Below are positions 38,476 to 47,918 of a DNA stretch of 64,000 bases, piece by piece. Both the position numbers and the translations under genes were made by a program. The notes beneath the pieces were generated by a model. It ran no database searches and had not been told where the DNA came from. It saw only the letters and a program-made list of their open reading frames with translations. Numbering within the stretch: position 1 is the first letter of the stretch; every line of letters begins with the position of its first letter. This DNA is from Rhodothermus profundi (lineage in GTDB: Bacteria > Bacteroidota > Rhodothermia > Rhodothermales > Rhodothermaceae), in NCBI RefSeq assembly GCF_900142415.1, contig NZ_FRAU01000009.1:62001-126000 (forward strand), in the 5' to 3' direction.

Positions 38476-40329
38476 TTGGAGGAGCATCAACGAATACGGC
38501 GCCGCATGATTGAGGCGTTGCTGCGAGATCTGGAGGCCCTGGCGCGGATGCTGGAATCGGATCTCATTGAACAGGGCATCTGTCGGCTGGGAGCTGAACA
38601 GGAGTTGTTTCTGGTAGATGCCTGTGGCAATCCGGTACCGGTAGCCGAACAGGTACTGGCGCAGAATCGCGATCCTCACCTGGTACCTGAGCTGACGCGC
38701 TTCAACTTAGAGCTCAACCTGGATCCTGTCCAGCTTGAAGGCAATGGGCTTCGTCTATTAGAACGACAGCTTGTGCAACGACTGGCTCATGCGCGGGCGC
38801 TGGCTCGCGAACTGGGCCATGACATTGCGCTGTGTGGGATTCTGCCTACCATCCATCTGTCGGATCTCGCGCTGGAAAATATGACGCCTCGGCCGCGCTA
38901 CATGCAACTGAATGAGGTGATCACACAGTTACGAGGAGGGCCTATTCAACTGCAGATCACAGGCATTGACGAGCTGTTTGTGCAGTTGGACTCCATAATG
39001 GTGGAGGGCTGCAATGCCAGTTTCCAGGTGCACCTGCAGGTTGACCCCGACGCTTTCGCACCGTTCTATAATGCGGCTCAGGTAGCTGCGGCGCCGGTTC
39101 TGGCAGCGGGAGCTAACGCGCCGGTGCTTTTTGGTAAGCGTCTCTGGCATGAGACCCGCATTGCTGTTTTTCGACAGGCTATTGATACGCGCAGAGGGCA
39201 TCTGTATCTCCGAGAGATGAGTCCCCGGGTGCATTTTGGCACAGACTGGGTGCGGGCGTCGGTTCTGGAAATCTATCGGGAGGATCTGGCACGCTTCCGG
39301 GTGCTGCTAATGCCAGAGACTCCTCTGGAAGATGCGCTTGCTGTGCTGGAACAGGGAAGTATTCCCCAGCTGCAGGCATTGCAACTTTTTAACGGAACCG
39401 TTTATCGCTGGAACCGGGCCTGTTATGGGGTTACAGGGGGGCGTCCACATCTTCGCATTGAAAACCGGGTGCTTCCTGCCGGTCCGACCCCTGCCGATGA
39501 GGTCGCCAATGCCGCTTTCTGGGCGGGACTGGTCCTGGAGCTGGCGCATCGGGAGCCAGACCTGCACCGGCAGCTTGATTTTGACGAAGCGCGCGGCAAC
39601 TTCATTGCGGCGGCGCGTCTGGGGCTGGGCGCGCATCTTACCTGGCTGGATGGCGCGCGCTGGCCGGCTGCTCGCTTGATTCTGGAAGAGCTGTTACCAA
39701 TGGCCCGGGCAGGGCTGCGGCGCGCCAGGATTGATCCGGCGGATATCACCCACTATCTGGACATTATTCAGGAACGCGTGAGGCGCTATCAGACCGGCGC
39801 CGAATGGCAACTGCGTTCGCTGGCCGCTCTGAAAGGGCAGGGGAGTCGCGCGGAGCGCCTGGAAGCGCTGGTATTAACCATGCAAGCTTATCAGCAGGAA
39901 AACCGTCCGGTGCATACCTGGGAGCTGGCGCGGCTGGCAGCTGTGCGTCGGCGTGAAGCCCAGGGAAACCGACGGGTAGAGCATGTTATGACAACTGATT
40001 TGTTTACTGTTCACGAGGATGAGCCCCTGGTGTTTGTGGCTGCTTTGATGGACTGGAAACAGTTGTCTTTTGTGCCAGTCGAAGACGCGCAGCACCGCCC
40101 TGTCGGCTTGCTGAGCCGAGAGGCGGTACTGCAGGCCCTGGCGGAGGAGGCCGACGCGCCGCTACGGGTACGGCACGTCATGCAGACCGATCCTCCACTT
40201 CTAACGCCGGAAACTTCAGTAGAAGAAGCGCGGCGTCTGTTAAGCGCAGGAGCGCACCAGGCATTGCTGGTGGTTCACAAGGGACAGTTAGTGGGGGTGG
40301 TAACCAGAAAGGATCTGGCAGGAGCGTGA
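38476..40329 (+). CDS. GCS2-type carboxylate-amine ligase fused to a CBS pair
   Basis: Residues about 30-440 match the glutamate-cysteine ligase GCS2/YbdK superfamily: RLGAEQELFLVD, ELTRFNLELNLDP, GCNASFQVHLQVDP and LRIENRVLPAGPTPADEVANA, broken here by variation. These enzymes join an amino group to a glutamate-like carboxylate with ATP. Residues about 495-610 are two CBS motifs (VEHVMTTDLFTVHEDEPL; VRHVMQTDPPLLTPETSV) that usually bind adenosine nucleotides. The fusion suggests energy-state control of the ligase. The start is uncertain: TTG at 38476 (617 residues) or ATG at 38506. The stop touches the stop of the next gene. Confidence 0.82.
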   Translation: MEEHQRIRRRMIEALLRDLEALARMLESDLIEQGICRLGAEQELFLVDACGNPVPVAEQVLAQNRDPHLVPELTRFNLELNLDPVQLEGNGLRLLERQLVQRLAHARALARELGHDIALCGILPTIHLSDLALENMTPRPRYMQLNEVITQLRGGPIQLQITGIDELFVQLDSIMVEGCNASFQVHLQVDPDAFAPFYNAAQVAAAPVLAAGANAPVLFGKRLWHETRIAVFRQAIDTRRGHLYLREMSPRVHFGTDWVRASVLEIYREDLARFRVLLMPETPLEDALAVLEQGSIPQLQALQLFNGTVYRWNRACYGVTGGRPHLRIENRVLPAGPTPADEVANAAFWAGLVLELAHREPDLHRQLDFDEARGNFIAAARLGLGAHLTWLDGARWPAARLILEELLPMARAGLRRARIDPADITHYLDIIQERVRRYQTGAEWQLRSLAALKGQGSRAERLEALVLTMQAYQQENRPVHTWELARLAAVRRREAQGNRRVEHVMTTDLFTVHEDEPLVFVAALMDWKQLSFVPVEDAQHRPVGLLSREAVLQALAEEADAPLRVRHVMQTDPPLLTPETSVEEARRLLSAGAHQALLVVHKGQLVGVVTRKDLAGA

Positions 40330-40806
40330 CTAGTCTTCCTCCTCCTCATCTTCTTCTTCAAAGTTTTCCTCATCAAATTCGTCTTCTGCTTCGTCCTCTT
40401 CGTCAAGTACTTCTTCAACTTCCTCTAATGCGGCAGCGTCTGCGCTGTCGGCCAGACCACCCAGAATGGTTTCCATGGTATCCGGCTCAGGCGGCTCAGA
40501 CGTGCGAGGACGAGGGGGAGGTTGCTCGGCCTTGACTTCAGGGGCCAGTTCATAGATCAGGCCCAGGTGGTGTTTGCCTGTCTGCACGACCAGACCCTGC
40601 TTGATCATCGCCTGCGCTATGTCATACGGACACATCTCGTACCCTTTGCCGCGCAGGTAAAAGTTCGCGTTGCGCCGTTCCGTGCCAACGATGAGTACGT
40701 AACCCCGAGCTAGCTTATTTTTCGCGTGATTGATCCACTTATCTTTGGAAACTGTGGGACCGATGCGTCGCTCGGGTTCCGGCTGATAGCCGCTGACCAG
40801 TTCCAT
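40330..40806 (-). CDS. Small conserved-looking protein with polyacidic tail
   Basis: The 158-residue product has a compact N-terminal part with SKDKWINHAKNKLARGYVLI and CPYDIAQAMIKQGLVV, and a Pro-rich hinge. Its last 45 residues are almost all Glu and Asp. I do not recognise the family. The acidic tail resembles those of nucleic-acid-mimicking or chaperone-like proteins, but no function can be assigned. I use the ATG at 40806; a GTG lies two codons earlier. It is divergent from mscS and touches the ligase gene stop to stop. Confidence 0.7.
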   Translation of the reverse strand: MELVSGYQPEPERRIGPTVSKDKWINHAKNKLARGYVLIVGTERRNANFYLRGKGYEMCPYDIAQAMIKQGLVVQTGKHHLGLIYELAPEVKAEQPPPRPRTSEPPEPDTMETILGGLADSADAAALEEVEEVLDEEDEAEDEFDEENFEEEDEEEED

Positions 40807-40934
40807 ACGCACCTGCTATGGAAGGTCCTTCCGAATGAGCAGCAGCATCAACCGCCACAAAAAATCCCTGTTCCAGCCTGAGCAGCTTGCACCGTATATT
40901 TTTCGGAAGAAAAGCGCCAACCTAAAGAGCGGAC

Positions 40935-42062
40935 ATGATGCAGCCTCTGGGATTGCAACTCGGTGAATTCGGCCAGACCCTGATAGCTGGTGCACCGCTG
41001 GTAGCCTGGCTGAAGGCGATTGGCATCTGGGCCGTGCTGTCCGTGATTTTCATTGTGGTGCAGCGGGTACTGGCCCGAAGACTGGAAGCGTTGGCCAAGC
41101 GCACGCGCACAAACATTGACAATGTTATTGCAAACGCCCTGCGCCGGACACGTGCCTATTTCCTGGTAGGGCTGGCCTTTTACGCCTCGGTAGCGCTTGT
41201 CCAGTTACCGCAGCCGGTCGTGCGGTGGGGTGGCCGGATTGCGTTTGTGCTTTTGCTCCTGCAGGTCATTCGCTGGGGTAATGGGCTGATCACCTTCTAT
41301 GTGGAGCGCTATCGCAAGCAAAAGCTTGAGGAAGATCCGGCCGCTGTCATGTCGATGCAGGCGCTGGGCTTCATTGGGCGCCTGGTGCTCTGGACGCTTG
41401 TGCTGCTGGTCGCGTTGGATAATTTCGGAGTGGACATCACCGCGCTGGTGGCCAGCGTCGGGATTGCCGGCGTGGCCATTGGTCTGGCCGTGCAGAATAT
41501 TCTGGGGGATCTGTTCGCGTCGCTTTCCATTGTGCTCGACAAGCCTTTTGTGGTGGGCGATTTTATTATTGTCGATAACTACATGGGAACAGTTGAGCAC
41601 ATTGGCCTCAAGTCCACGCGCATTCGTAGCCTTACCGGCGAGCAACTGGTCTTTTCCAACAGCGATCTGCTCAACAGCCGCATCCGCAACTACAAGCGCA
41701 TGCGGGAGCGGCGCATTGTGTTTACGGTAGGGGTCGTTTATCAGACACCTAAGGAAAAGCTGGAGAAGATTCCTGAGATCATTCGCGAAGTCGTGGAAGC
41801 GCAGGAGCGCGTGCGCTTCGACCGCGCGCACTTTAAAGAATTTGGCCCTTCATCGCTCAACTTTGAGGTCGTCTACTGGGTGCTGGATCCGGATTATACA
41901 CTTTACATGAACATTCAGCAGGCCATTAATCTGGCCATTTTTGAGCGTTTTGCCCAGGAAGGCATCGAGTTCGCCTACCCGACGCAGACGCTCTACGTCT
42001 ATCCAATGAAGCCCGTGGAGGCTTCGGCATCGCCCGACGCCGACCGGCAGGCGCAGGCCTGA
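40935..42062 (+). CDS. Small-conductance mechanosensitive channel (MscS family)
   Basis: The 375-residue protein has about four membrane helices. The last is the glycine/alanine-rich pore helix (LVASVGIAGVAIGLAVQNIL). The MscS beta domain follows with VLDKPFVVGDFIIVDNYMG, TVEHIGLKSTRIRS and FSNSDLLNSRIRNYKRM, then the C-terminal alpha/beta part. It opens on membrane tension to release solutes after osmotic downshock. The length is typical of the smaller MscS forms. It is monocistronic and convergent with the M28 gene, with only 3 bases between stops. Confidence 0.93.
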   Translation: MMQPLGLQLGEFGQTLIAGAPLVAWLKAIGIWAVLSVIFIVVQRVLARRLEALAKRTRTNIDNVIANALRRTRAYFLVGLAFYASVALVQLPQPVVRWGGRIAFVLLLLQVIRWGNGLITFYVERYRKQKLEEDPAAVMSMQALGFIGRLVLWTLVLLVALDNFGVDITALVASVGIAGVAIGLAVQNILGDLFASLSIVLDKPFVVGDFIIVDNYMGTVEHIGLKSTRIRSLTGEQLVFSNSDLLNSRIRNYKRMRERRIVFTVGVVYQTPKEKLEKIPEIIREVVEAQERVRFDRAHFKEFGPSSLNFEVVYWVLDPDYTLYMNIQQAINLAIFERFAQEGIEFAYPTQTLYVYPMKPVEASASPDADRQAQA

Positions 42063-42065
42063 AGT

Positions 42066-43697
42066 TTAGCGGGTGCCTTCCGGAAGCGGCAGCGGTTTAC
42101 GCGGGATGCGCTCGTCGCGCTCGGCTGCGTGGTAGGCAAAAGCCGCAACGATGGTGGCCGCCTGTTTCAGGTCGTCTGCGATGACATGGTCGAAGACGTC
42201 CATATTGGAGTGATGCGTGCGCGTGCCATAGGCCAGATGGTCCTGGATGAACTGGAAGCCCGGCAGCCCCACAGCATCGAACGACAGATGATCGGTGCCG
42301 CCGGTGTTGCGCAGCGAGATCGTCGCAGCCCCCAGGTCGTGAAAAGGCGCCAGCCAGGCGCGGAAAATCGGGGCGACCGCTTCATTTCCCTGGAGATAAA
42401 TGCCCCGAATTTTGCCCCCGCCGTTGTCGAGGTTAAAGTAGACGGAGAACTTTTCGTGGGCCGGCTTAAGGCGGGCAGGGGGCTGGCCCCAGCCTTGTAG
42501 TTCTGCAAAGTGCTGGTTGACATACGCGCGGGAACCTAACAGGCCTTGCTCTTCGCCGGTCCAGAGCGCCAGCCGGATCGTGCGGCGGGGGCCCCGGCCC
42601 AGTTGGTCATAGACCCGCTTTAGAATGCGCATGGCTTCCATCATGACCGCCGAGCCTGCCGCGTTATCGGTAGCACCGGTGCCGGCGTGCCACGAATCGA
42701 AGTGGGCGCCCAGCATGACGAGCTCGTCGCCAATCCGGGGGTCGGTGCCAGGCAGCTCAGCAATCAGGTTGTATTCATAGGGGTCGTTTTCATGATAGGA
42801 CACGTCGAGGTCTATTGTCATTTCTACCCGAAAGCCCCGTTCGAGCAGTCGGTAAATCCGGTTATAATGCTCGACCGCTACGGTGAACTGGGGAATCACC
42901 TGTACGCCAGGTTTCCAGGGGCCGGGGCGTTCGAACCAGGGCGTTCCTGGAGGAGCAGGCACGCGAGCGGCCGAGACGAAGACGGTACCATAATCCCCGC
43001 GGAAGTTGCGATCCAGAATGGCCAGGGGCTGCTCCTCATAAAGAAACTGGAGGCGTTGCTGGGCCAGCTCCAGTCGCCGCAGGGCGGCGGCGCTGTAACG
43101 CCGGCCCCCGCCTTCCGGATGGGCAGCGTTCGCCAGCGCCAGCAGGTCGTCCGCGTCGCGGCGCCGCGCCAGCGGCTCAAAGGGTTCGTTGAGTTCCCGG
43201 GGCGGCTCCAGGAGCACGATTTTGCCGCGCAGCTTACCCCGGTACGCGGCAAAGGCACTGGTGTCTTCGACGTCAAATCGAACCACTTCGGCAGTTACCG
43301 GACCCTCAATGTCTGGCGACCAGGCCTTTGGATAGGCAAGTACTGGAAACGACACAGGCGCCGTTACTTCCATGCGAAAATGATGCAGCGTCCACCCGCG
43401 GCCAAAAGGTCCCCACGGTTCCTGGCGAACATGCTGCACGCCCCAGGCCTGAAGCTGACGGGCCGCCCAGGCCATTGCGCTGTCAAGCTGGGGGGAGCCG
43501 GTCAGTCGAGGGCCATACACATCGGTAAGCCAGAAAAGCGTCTCCATCACCTGGCTGCGCTGCAGGCCTTCTTCCCGAATCAAGCGGATCGCCAGCGTGT
43601 CAACTGGCTCTTGAGCATGGAGTAGCGGGCTCCACAACAGGAGAGCCAGCAAGAACGTCAGCTTACGTTTCCGGGCGGTGACGATAGCGGACCACAT
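42066..43697 (-). CDS. Secreted M28-family zinc aminopeptidase
   Basis: The 543-residue protein has a signal peptide (KLTFLLALLLWSPLLHA), a PA-like insert (about 130-290) and the M28 core. Metal ligands are visible in GAHFDSWHAGTGATDNAAG, the catalytic Glu pair in WTGEEQGLLGS, and a last His in GTDHLSFDAVGLPGF. It should trim peptides in the periplasm or outside. Its start overlaps the DUF190 stop by 35 bases, so translation may be coupled to the fluoride-channel operon upstream. Why a peptidase follows those genes is unclear. Confidence 0.9.
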   Translation of the reverse strand: MWSAIVTARKRKLTFLLALLLWSPLLHAQEPVDTLAIRLIREEGLQRSQVMETLFWLTDVYGPRLTGSPQLDSAMAWAARQLQAWGVQHVRQEPWGPFGRGWTLHHFRMEVTAPVSFPVLAYPKAWSPDIEGPVTAEVVRFDVEDTSAFAAYRGKLRGKIVLLEPPRELNEPFEPLARRRDADDLLALANAAHPEGGGRRYSAAALRRLELAQQRLQFLYEEQPLAILDRNFRGDYGTVFVSAARVPAPPGTPWFERPGPWKPGVQVIPQFTVAVEHYNRIYRLLERGFRVEMTIDLDVSYHENDPYEYNLIAELPGTDPRIGDELVMLGAHFDSWHAGTGATDNAAGSAVMMEAMRILKRVYDQLGRGPRRTIRLALWTGEEQGLLGSRAYVNQHFAELQGWGQPPARLKPAHEKFSVYFNLDNGGGKIRGIYLQGNEAVAPIFRAWLAPFHDLGAATISLRNTGGTDHLSFDAVGLPGFQFIQDHLAYGTRTHHSNMDVFDHVIADDLKQAATIVAAFAYHAAERDERIPRKPLPLPEGTR

Positions 43698-44007
43698 AGG
43701 CTTTCTCCATCGTGATTAATCCTTCCTGTACAGCTTCGTCCAGGAAAGGTAAGAGTTTTTGAATATTTTCCTCCGTATCGACAATCTCCACTACCACGGG
43801 AAGATCCTCGGAAAGCCGAAGCAGCTTGGCGGTGTGCACGCGGCTGGAGGCACCAAAACCCATAATGCCCCGCAAGACGGTAGCACCGGCCAGGTTCAGC
43901 TCGCGAGCTTTCAGCACAATCTGTTCGTACAGCGGCCTTCCCTGGTAGCGGTCGGTTTCGCCTATAAAGATACGCAACAAGACGCCTTCGGCAGGAAGCT
44001 TGGTCAT
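43663..44007 (-). CDS. DUF190-family protein
   Basis: The 114-residue protein has the DUF190 pattern: RIFIGETDRYQGRPLYEQIV, then ELNLAGATVLRGIMGFGAS and LPVVVEIVDTEENI. The fold is PII-like. DUF190 genes often lie next to or are fused with crcB fluoride channels, and they do so here with a 4-base overlap (ATGA). It is probably a regulatory or sensing partner of the channel; the mechanism is not established. Confidence 0.93.
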   Translation of the reverse strand: MTKLPAEGVLLRIFIGETDRYQGRPLYEQIVLKARELNLAGATVLRGIMGFGASSRVHTAKLLRLSEDLPVVVEIVDTEENIQKLLPFLDEAVQEGLITMEKAYVVRYRHRPET

Positions 44008-44393
44008 AGGAGACCTCCCAGGTGTAGTAGCAGCCGGGCGGTTAGAAATCCTAACGCGACGCAGAGCAGCCCGGCCAGGCTGCTTCCGAGCAAGTTCATC
44101 AGGCCCAGCAGGAGCTCACCGTCACGCAGCAGTTGGAAGCTTTCCAGGCCGTACGTGGAAAACGTGGTGAATGCACCGAAAAACCCTATAAAGATCAATG
44201 GAGAAATCGCGGGAGGGAGTGCAACGCTTTCAGAAAGCGCCCATAGCAGGCCCAGTCCGTAGCATCCTGTCAGATTGACAACCAGGGTGCCCCAGGGAAA
44301 GGTAGGACCCAGCCAGGTATAAACAAAACCTGAAAGCGCGTAGCGCGCGAGTGCGCCCAGGGCGCCTCCCAGGGTGATCCACAGAAGTTTCAT
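44004..44393 (-). CDS. crcB: Fluoride exporter (Fluc/CrcB)
   Basis: The 129-residue four-helix protein forms a dual-topology dimeric fluoride channel. Signatures are GGALGALARYALSG, FPWGTLVVNLTGCYGLG and FGAFTTFSTYGLESF, holding the sodium-site Gly/Thr and the Phe box. The ATG at 44393 is used; the frame extends 14 codons upstream inside ykvA. It is sandwiched by 4-base overlaps with the YkvA-like gene and DUF190. I see no fluoride riboswitch ahead of the operon. Confidence 0.95.
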   Translation of the reverse strand: MKLLWITLGGALGALARYALSGFVYTWLGPTFPWGTLVVNLTGCYGLGLLWALSESVALPPAISPLIFIGFFGAFTTFSTYGLESFQLLRDGELLLGLMNLLGSSLAGLLCVALGFLTARLLLHLGGLL

Positions 44394-44854
44394 ACGGATT
44401 GCTTGCTGATACGACCATGCTTCCCGGCTTCCCACTGTCGAAAGCGATCGAGGTCTGAGCGGATGGCACGGGCAACCGCTGCAATGACCGCCGCGTCGTC
44501 AACCAGTCCCAGTCCCACCAGCATGTCGGGCAGCAGATCGGCGGGATTGACAAAGTAGGCGAGGGCTGCCACGCCGTAGAGGAGGGAATGCCAGGGAACG
44601 AGGCGGTACTCACGACGCGCCCAGGCCTGCACCATGCGCACGAGCGTGTATAGCTCGCGGCGCACCGAAGCCAGCGCGGTTTCGTCTCGGAACAACTGAC
44701 GGTAAGCATGCAGGGTCAGCCTCATGAGCCGACTTCTGCGCACGAGCGAGCGTCGGGCTGCGCGCAGCGCCAGCGCAAAGGCGCGCGAGCGAAGTGGTGC
44801 CGGGCGTCGAAGCTGAAGAGATACCGCCATCACGTCCAGAGCGTGCCGGAGCAT
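44390..44854 (-). CDS. YkvA-like DUF1232 membrane protein
   Basis: The C-terminal part of this 154-residue protein has the DUF1232 signature VPWHSLLYGVAALAYFVNPADLLPDMLVGLGLVDDAAV, split here by a single helix turn. The N-terminus is a basic amphipathic stretch. Homologues are small membrane proteins of unknown function. Start ATG 44854 is chosen, with ATG 44830 as alternative. It is the first gene of the ykvA-crcB-DUF190-M28 run, each junction overlapping. Confidence 0.82.
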   Translation of the reverse strand: MLRHALDVMAVSLQLRRPAPLRSRAFALALRAARRSLVRRSRLMRLTLHAYRQLFRDETALASVRRELYTLVRMVQAWARREYRLVPWHSLLYGVAALAYFVNPADLLPDMLVGLGLVDDAAVIAAVARAIRSDLDRFRQWEAGKHGRISKQSV

Positions 44855-44920
44855 GGCAAAAAATAAAACGATCTCGTAGTTTCTGCTGATACCGAAACGC
44901 ACCGAAGATATAGCAAAACG

Positions 44921-47863
44921 ATGAGAAAACCCAACGTCTTTCGGGATACCATGCGCAGGGGCCTCCTGCTGGGCCTTGTATGGCTGGTTCTGACGGCGCA
45001 GGCGCAGGAGCGCCCACCGGTTCCGCCAACACCCGCTGAGGTTCGTTTGCGGTCGTTTCAGGAGCGGATGGCCCGTCTGGAGCGCTCGCTCGTGCGCAAC
45101 GTGCCATTCCGGAGCATTGGCCCCACGATCATGAGCGGCCGGGTGGTGGACATAGACGTTAACCCGGACAACCCGACCGAATTCTATGTGGCCTATGCCT
45201 CGGGAGGGCTCTGGAAGACGGAAAACAATGGAATTTCCTTTCGGCCGCTCTTCGAGCGCGAGGCAACCATGACGATGGGGGACATTGCGGTGGACTGGCA
45301 GCGCGGGATTATCTGGGTGGGGACCGGCGAAAGCAACTCCAGCCGTTCTTCGTACGCTGGCACCGGCGTGTATCGCTCGACAGACGGTGGGCGCACCTGG
45401 GAACATCTGGGACTGGCCGAAACGCACCACATTGGTCGTATCGTACTGCATCCCGATGATCCCAACACGGTCTGGGTAGCTGCCGTGGGGCACCTGTACT
45501 CCCCTAACCCGGAACGAGGGGTCTACAAAACAACCGATGGGGGACGCACCTGGCGCCGCGTGCTCTACGTGGATGAAAATACAGGGGCTATCGACCTGGT
45601 GATCGACCCGACTAATCCGGACGTGCTCTATGCAGCGATGTGGCACCGAGAGCGGCGCGCCTGGAACTTTGTCGAGGCCGGTCCCGGCTCCGGCATCTAC
45701 AAATCGACGGACGGTGGCGAGACCTGGCAACGCCTCAACGTAGAAGGCAGCGGATTCCCAACTGGCGAAGGTGTTGGGCGCATCGGACTGGCCCTTTATC
45801 CGGAGAATCCGCAGATCCTCTATGCGTTGCTCGATAATCAGTACCATCGCCCCGAAGAAAAAAAGGAAAAGCGCGCGCTGACCAAAGAGGACTTCCTGGA
45901 AATGCGCCGGGAAGATTTTCTGGCGCTGTCAGACGACTCGCTGGAAGCGTTTCTTCGGGAGCATAACTTCCCGCGCATCTATACAGCCCAGAAGGTTAAA
46001 GCTATGGTGCGGCGCGGAGAGATTGAGCCGCGCGCGCTTTACGATTACCTGACCGACGCGAACCGAGAGCTGTTCGAAACACCAGTCATTGGTGCCGAAG
46101 TTTATCGCTCAGACGACGGAGGACGTACCTGGCGCCGCACGCACGAGGCGTACCTGGACAACGTGTACTTCTCCTACGGCTACTACTTTGGCCAAATTCG
46201 GGTCGACCCCAGTGATCCAGATCATGTCTATATCTTGGGCGTGCCCATTCTGGTCTCTGAAGACGGCGGACGCACCTGGCGCTCCATCAACGAGGAGAAC
46301 GTGCACGTGGATCACCATGCCCTCTGGATCAATCCCATGCGACCCGGACATCTGGTCAATGGCAACGACGGCGGCGTGAACCTGACCTATGATAATGGAA
46401 AGACGTGGTTTAAGGCCAACACGCCACCGGTAGGGCAGTTCTACTCGGTAGCGGTTGACAGCGCTTTTCCTTATAACGTTTATGGGGGGTTGCAGGACAA
46501 CGGCGTCTGGGTAGGGCCCAGCACCTACACGTTCAGTTATGAATGGTATGCCGAGGGACGTTATCCGTACGAGCGCTTGCTGGGCGGCGACGGCATGCAG
46601 GTGCAGGTTGATCCGCGCACGAATGATATCGTCTACACGGGCTTCCAGTTCGGTAATTACTTCCGAATTGAGCGCAAAACAGGACGGCGCATTTCGATCA
46701 AGCCCCGTCACAAACTGGGCGAAACGCCGCTGCGGTTCAACTGGGAAACACCTATCTTTCTCTCGCGCCACCACCCCGACATTCTATATCTGGGCTCAAA
46801 CAAGCTGCATCGATCCCTGAACCGAGGGGACGACTGGGAAACCATCTCAGGCGATCTGACGCGCGGCGGTCGCAAAGGGGACGTCCCCTACGGCACGCTC
46901 ACCACCATTGCAGAGTCGGAGCTCCGGTTTGGGCTCATCTATGTGGGTAGTGATGACGGCCTAGTACACGTAACCCGGGATGGCGGCGTTACCTGGACCC
47001 GCATCTCGGACGATCTCCCTCAGCATCTCTGGGTGAGCCACGTGGAGCCCTCGCAGCATGTGGAAAGCCGGGTCTATGTGGCGCTCAACGGGTATCGATG
47101 GGACGATTTCACCCCGTATCTCTATCGCTCAGAAGATTACGGCCAGACCTGGACGCGCATTGGAACGGACCTGCCCTACGAGCCGATTAACGTCGTGCGC
47201 GAAGACCCTTACAATCCAGACATCCTCTACGTAGGCACCGATGGGGGGCTCTACGTCTCACTCGACCGGGGACGTTCGTTCATGCCCTTTTACGAAGGAT
47301 TGCCCCATGCGCCGGTGCATGATCTGGTCATTCATAAACGGGCTCGTGATCTGGTAGTGGCCACGCATGGTCGCTCGCTTTATGTTGCGGATCTGGAGGA
47401 GATACAGCAACTTACGCCGGAGCTTTTGCGCCAGCCGCTCCACGTGTTTGCCATCGATACGCTGCGGCACAATCCAACCTGGGGGCGTCGGCGGGCGGTC
47501 TGGATGGAACCAGATACGCCTGTGGTTCGGATCCCGTACTATAGTCGAGAAGCGGGTCTGGTAACCATTCGGATCCTGACAGAGGATACCCTGCTTCTGG
47601 CTACTCGGGTAGACACGGCTGAGGTCGGTCTTAACTATCCCGTCTATGACCTGACCATTGACACGGCACAGGTGGCAGCCTTCAATGCCCGACGCGATGC
47701 GAAAGCGCAGGTAAAGGCAGCCGACAATGGGCGCTACTACCTCCCACCGGGCACCTACACGGTAGAGCTGGTACGGAGTGGGGCTGTTGCGCGCGGAACG
47801 CTGGTAGTTCGGGCTGGGGATCGCTCCCGGTTTTCGTCTCGTTTTGAACCTTACCGGGAATAA
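44921..47863 (+). CDS. Secreted sortilin/VPS10-type beta-propeller protein
   Basis: The 980-residue protein has a signal peptide (LLLGLVWLVLTAQA) and many Asp-box hairpins of the type STDGGRTW, spread over about residues 85-790. Together these form one or two large propellers of the VPS10/BNR kind. A Lys/Glu-rich insert lies near residues 300-390. The end (about 870-980) is a beta-sandwich segment. Related proteins are annotated as glycosyl-hydrolase-like, but I see no catalytic motif, so binding or peptidase-accessory function is equally likely. ATG 44951 is an alternative start. It has its own terminator. Confidence 0.85.
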   Translation: MRKPNVFRDTMRRGLLLGLVWLVLTAQAQERPPVPPTPAEVRLRSFQERMARLERSLVRNVPFRSIGPTIMSGRVVDIDVNPDNPTEFYVAYASGGLWKTENNGISFRPLFEREATMTMGDIAVDWQRGIIWVGTGESNSSRSSYAGTGVYRSTDGGRTWEHLGLAETHHIGRIVLHPDDPNTVWVAAVGHLYSPNPERGVYKTTDGGRTWRRVLYVDENTGAIDLVIDPTNPDVLYAAMWHRERRAWNFVEAGPGSGIYKSTDGGETWQRLNVEGSGFPTGEGVGRIGLALYPENPQILYALLDNQYHRPEEKKEKRALTKEDFLEMRREDFLALSDDSLEAFLREHNFPRIYTAQKVKAMVRRGEIEPRALYDYLTDANRELFETPVIGAEVYRSDDGGRTWRRTHEAYLDNVYFSYGYYFGQIRVDPSDPDHVYILGVPILVSEDGGRTWRSINEENVHVDHHALWINPMRPGHLVNGNDGGVNLTYDNGKTWFKANTPPVGQFYSVAVDSAFPYNVYGGLQDNGVWVGPSTYTFSYEWYAEGRYPYERLLGGDGMQVQVDPRTNDIVYTGFQFGNYFRIERKTGRRISIKPRHKLGETPLRFNWETPIFLSRHHPDILYLGSNKLHRSLNRGDDWETISGDLTRGGRKGDVPYGTLTTIAESELRFGLIYVGSDDGLVHVTRDGGVTWTRISDDLPQHLWVSHVEPSQHVESRVYVALNGYRWDDFTPYLYRSEDYGQTWTRIGTDLPYEPINVVREDPYNPDILYVGTDGGLYVSLDRGRSFMPFYEGLPHAPVHDLVIHKRARDLVVATHGRSLYVADLEEIQQLTPELLRQPLHVFAIDTLRHNPTWGRRRAVWMEPDTPVVRIPYYSREAGLVTIRILTEDTLLLATRVDTAEVGLNYPVYDLTIDTAQVAAFNARRDAKAQVKAADNGRYYLPPGTYTVELVRSGAVARGTLVVRAGDRSRFSSRFEPYRE

Positions 47864-47886
47864 AGGCAGTTGCGGCTGGCTCGGAA

Positions 47887-47918
47887 GGGCGCTCCAGTGT
47901 TCTGGAGCGCCCTTTTTT
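47887..47918 (+). terminator. Intrinsic terminator of the VPS10-type gene
   Basis: An 11-bp perfect stem, GGGCGCTCCAG / CTGGAGCGCCC, has loop TGTT and is followed by six T. Confidence 0.95.
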
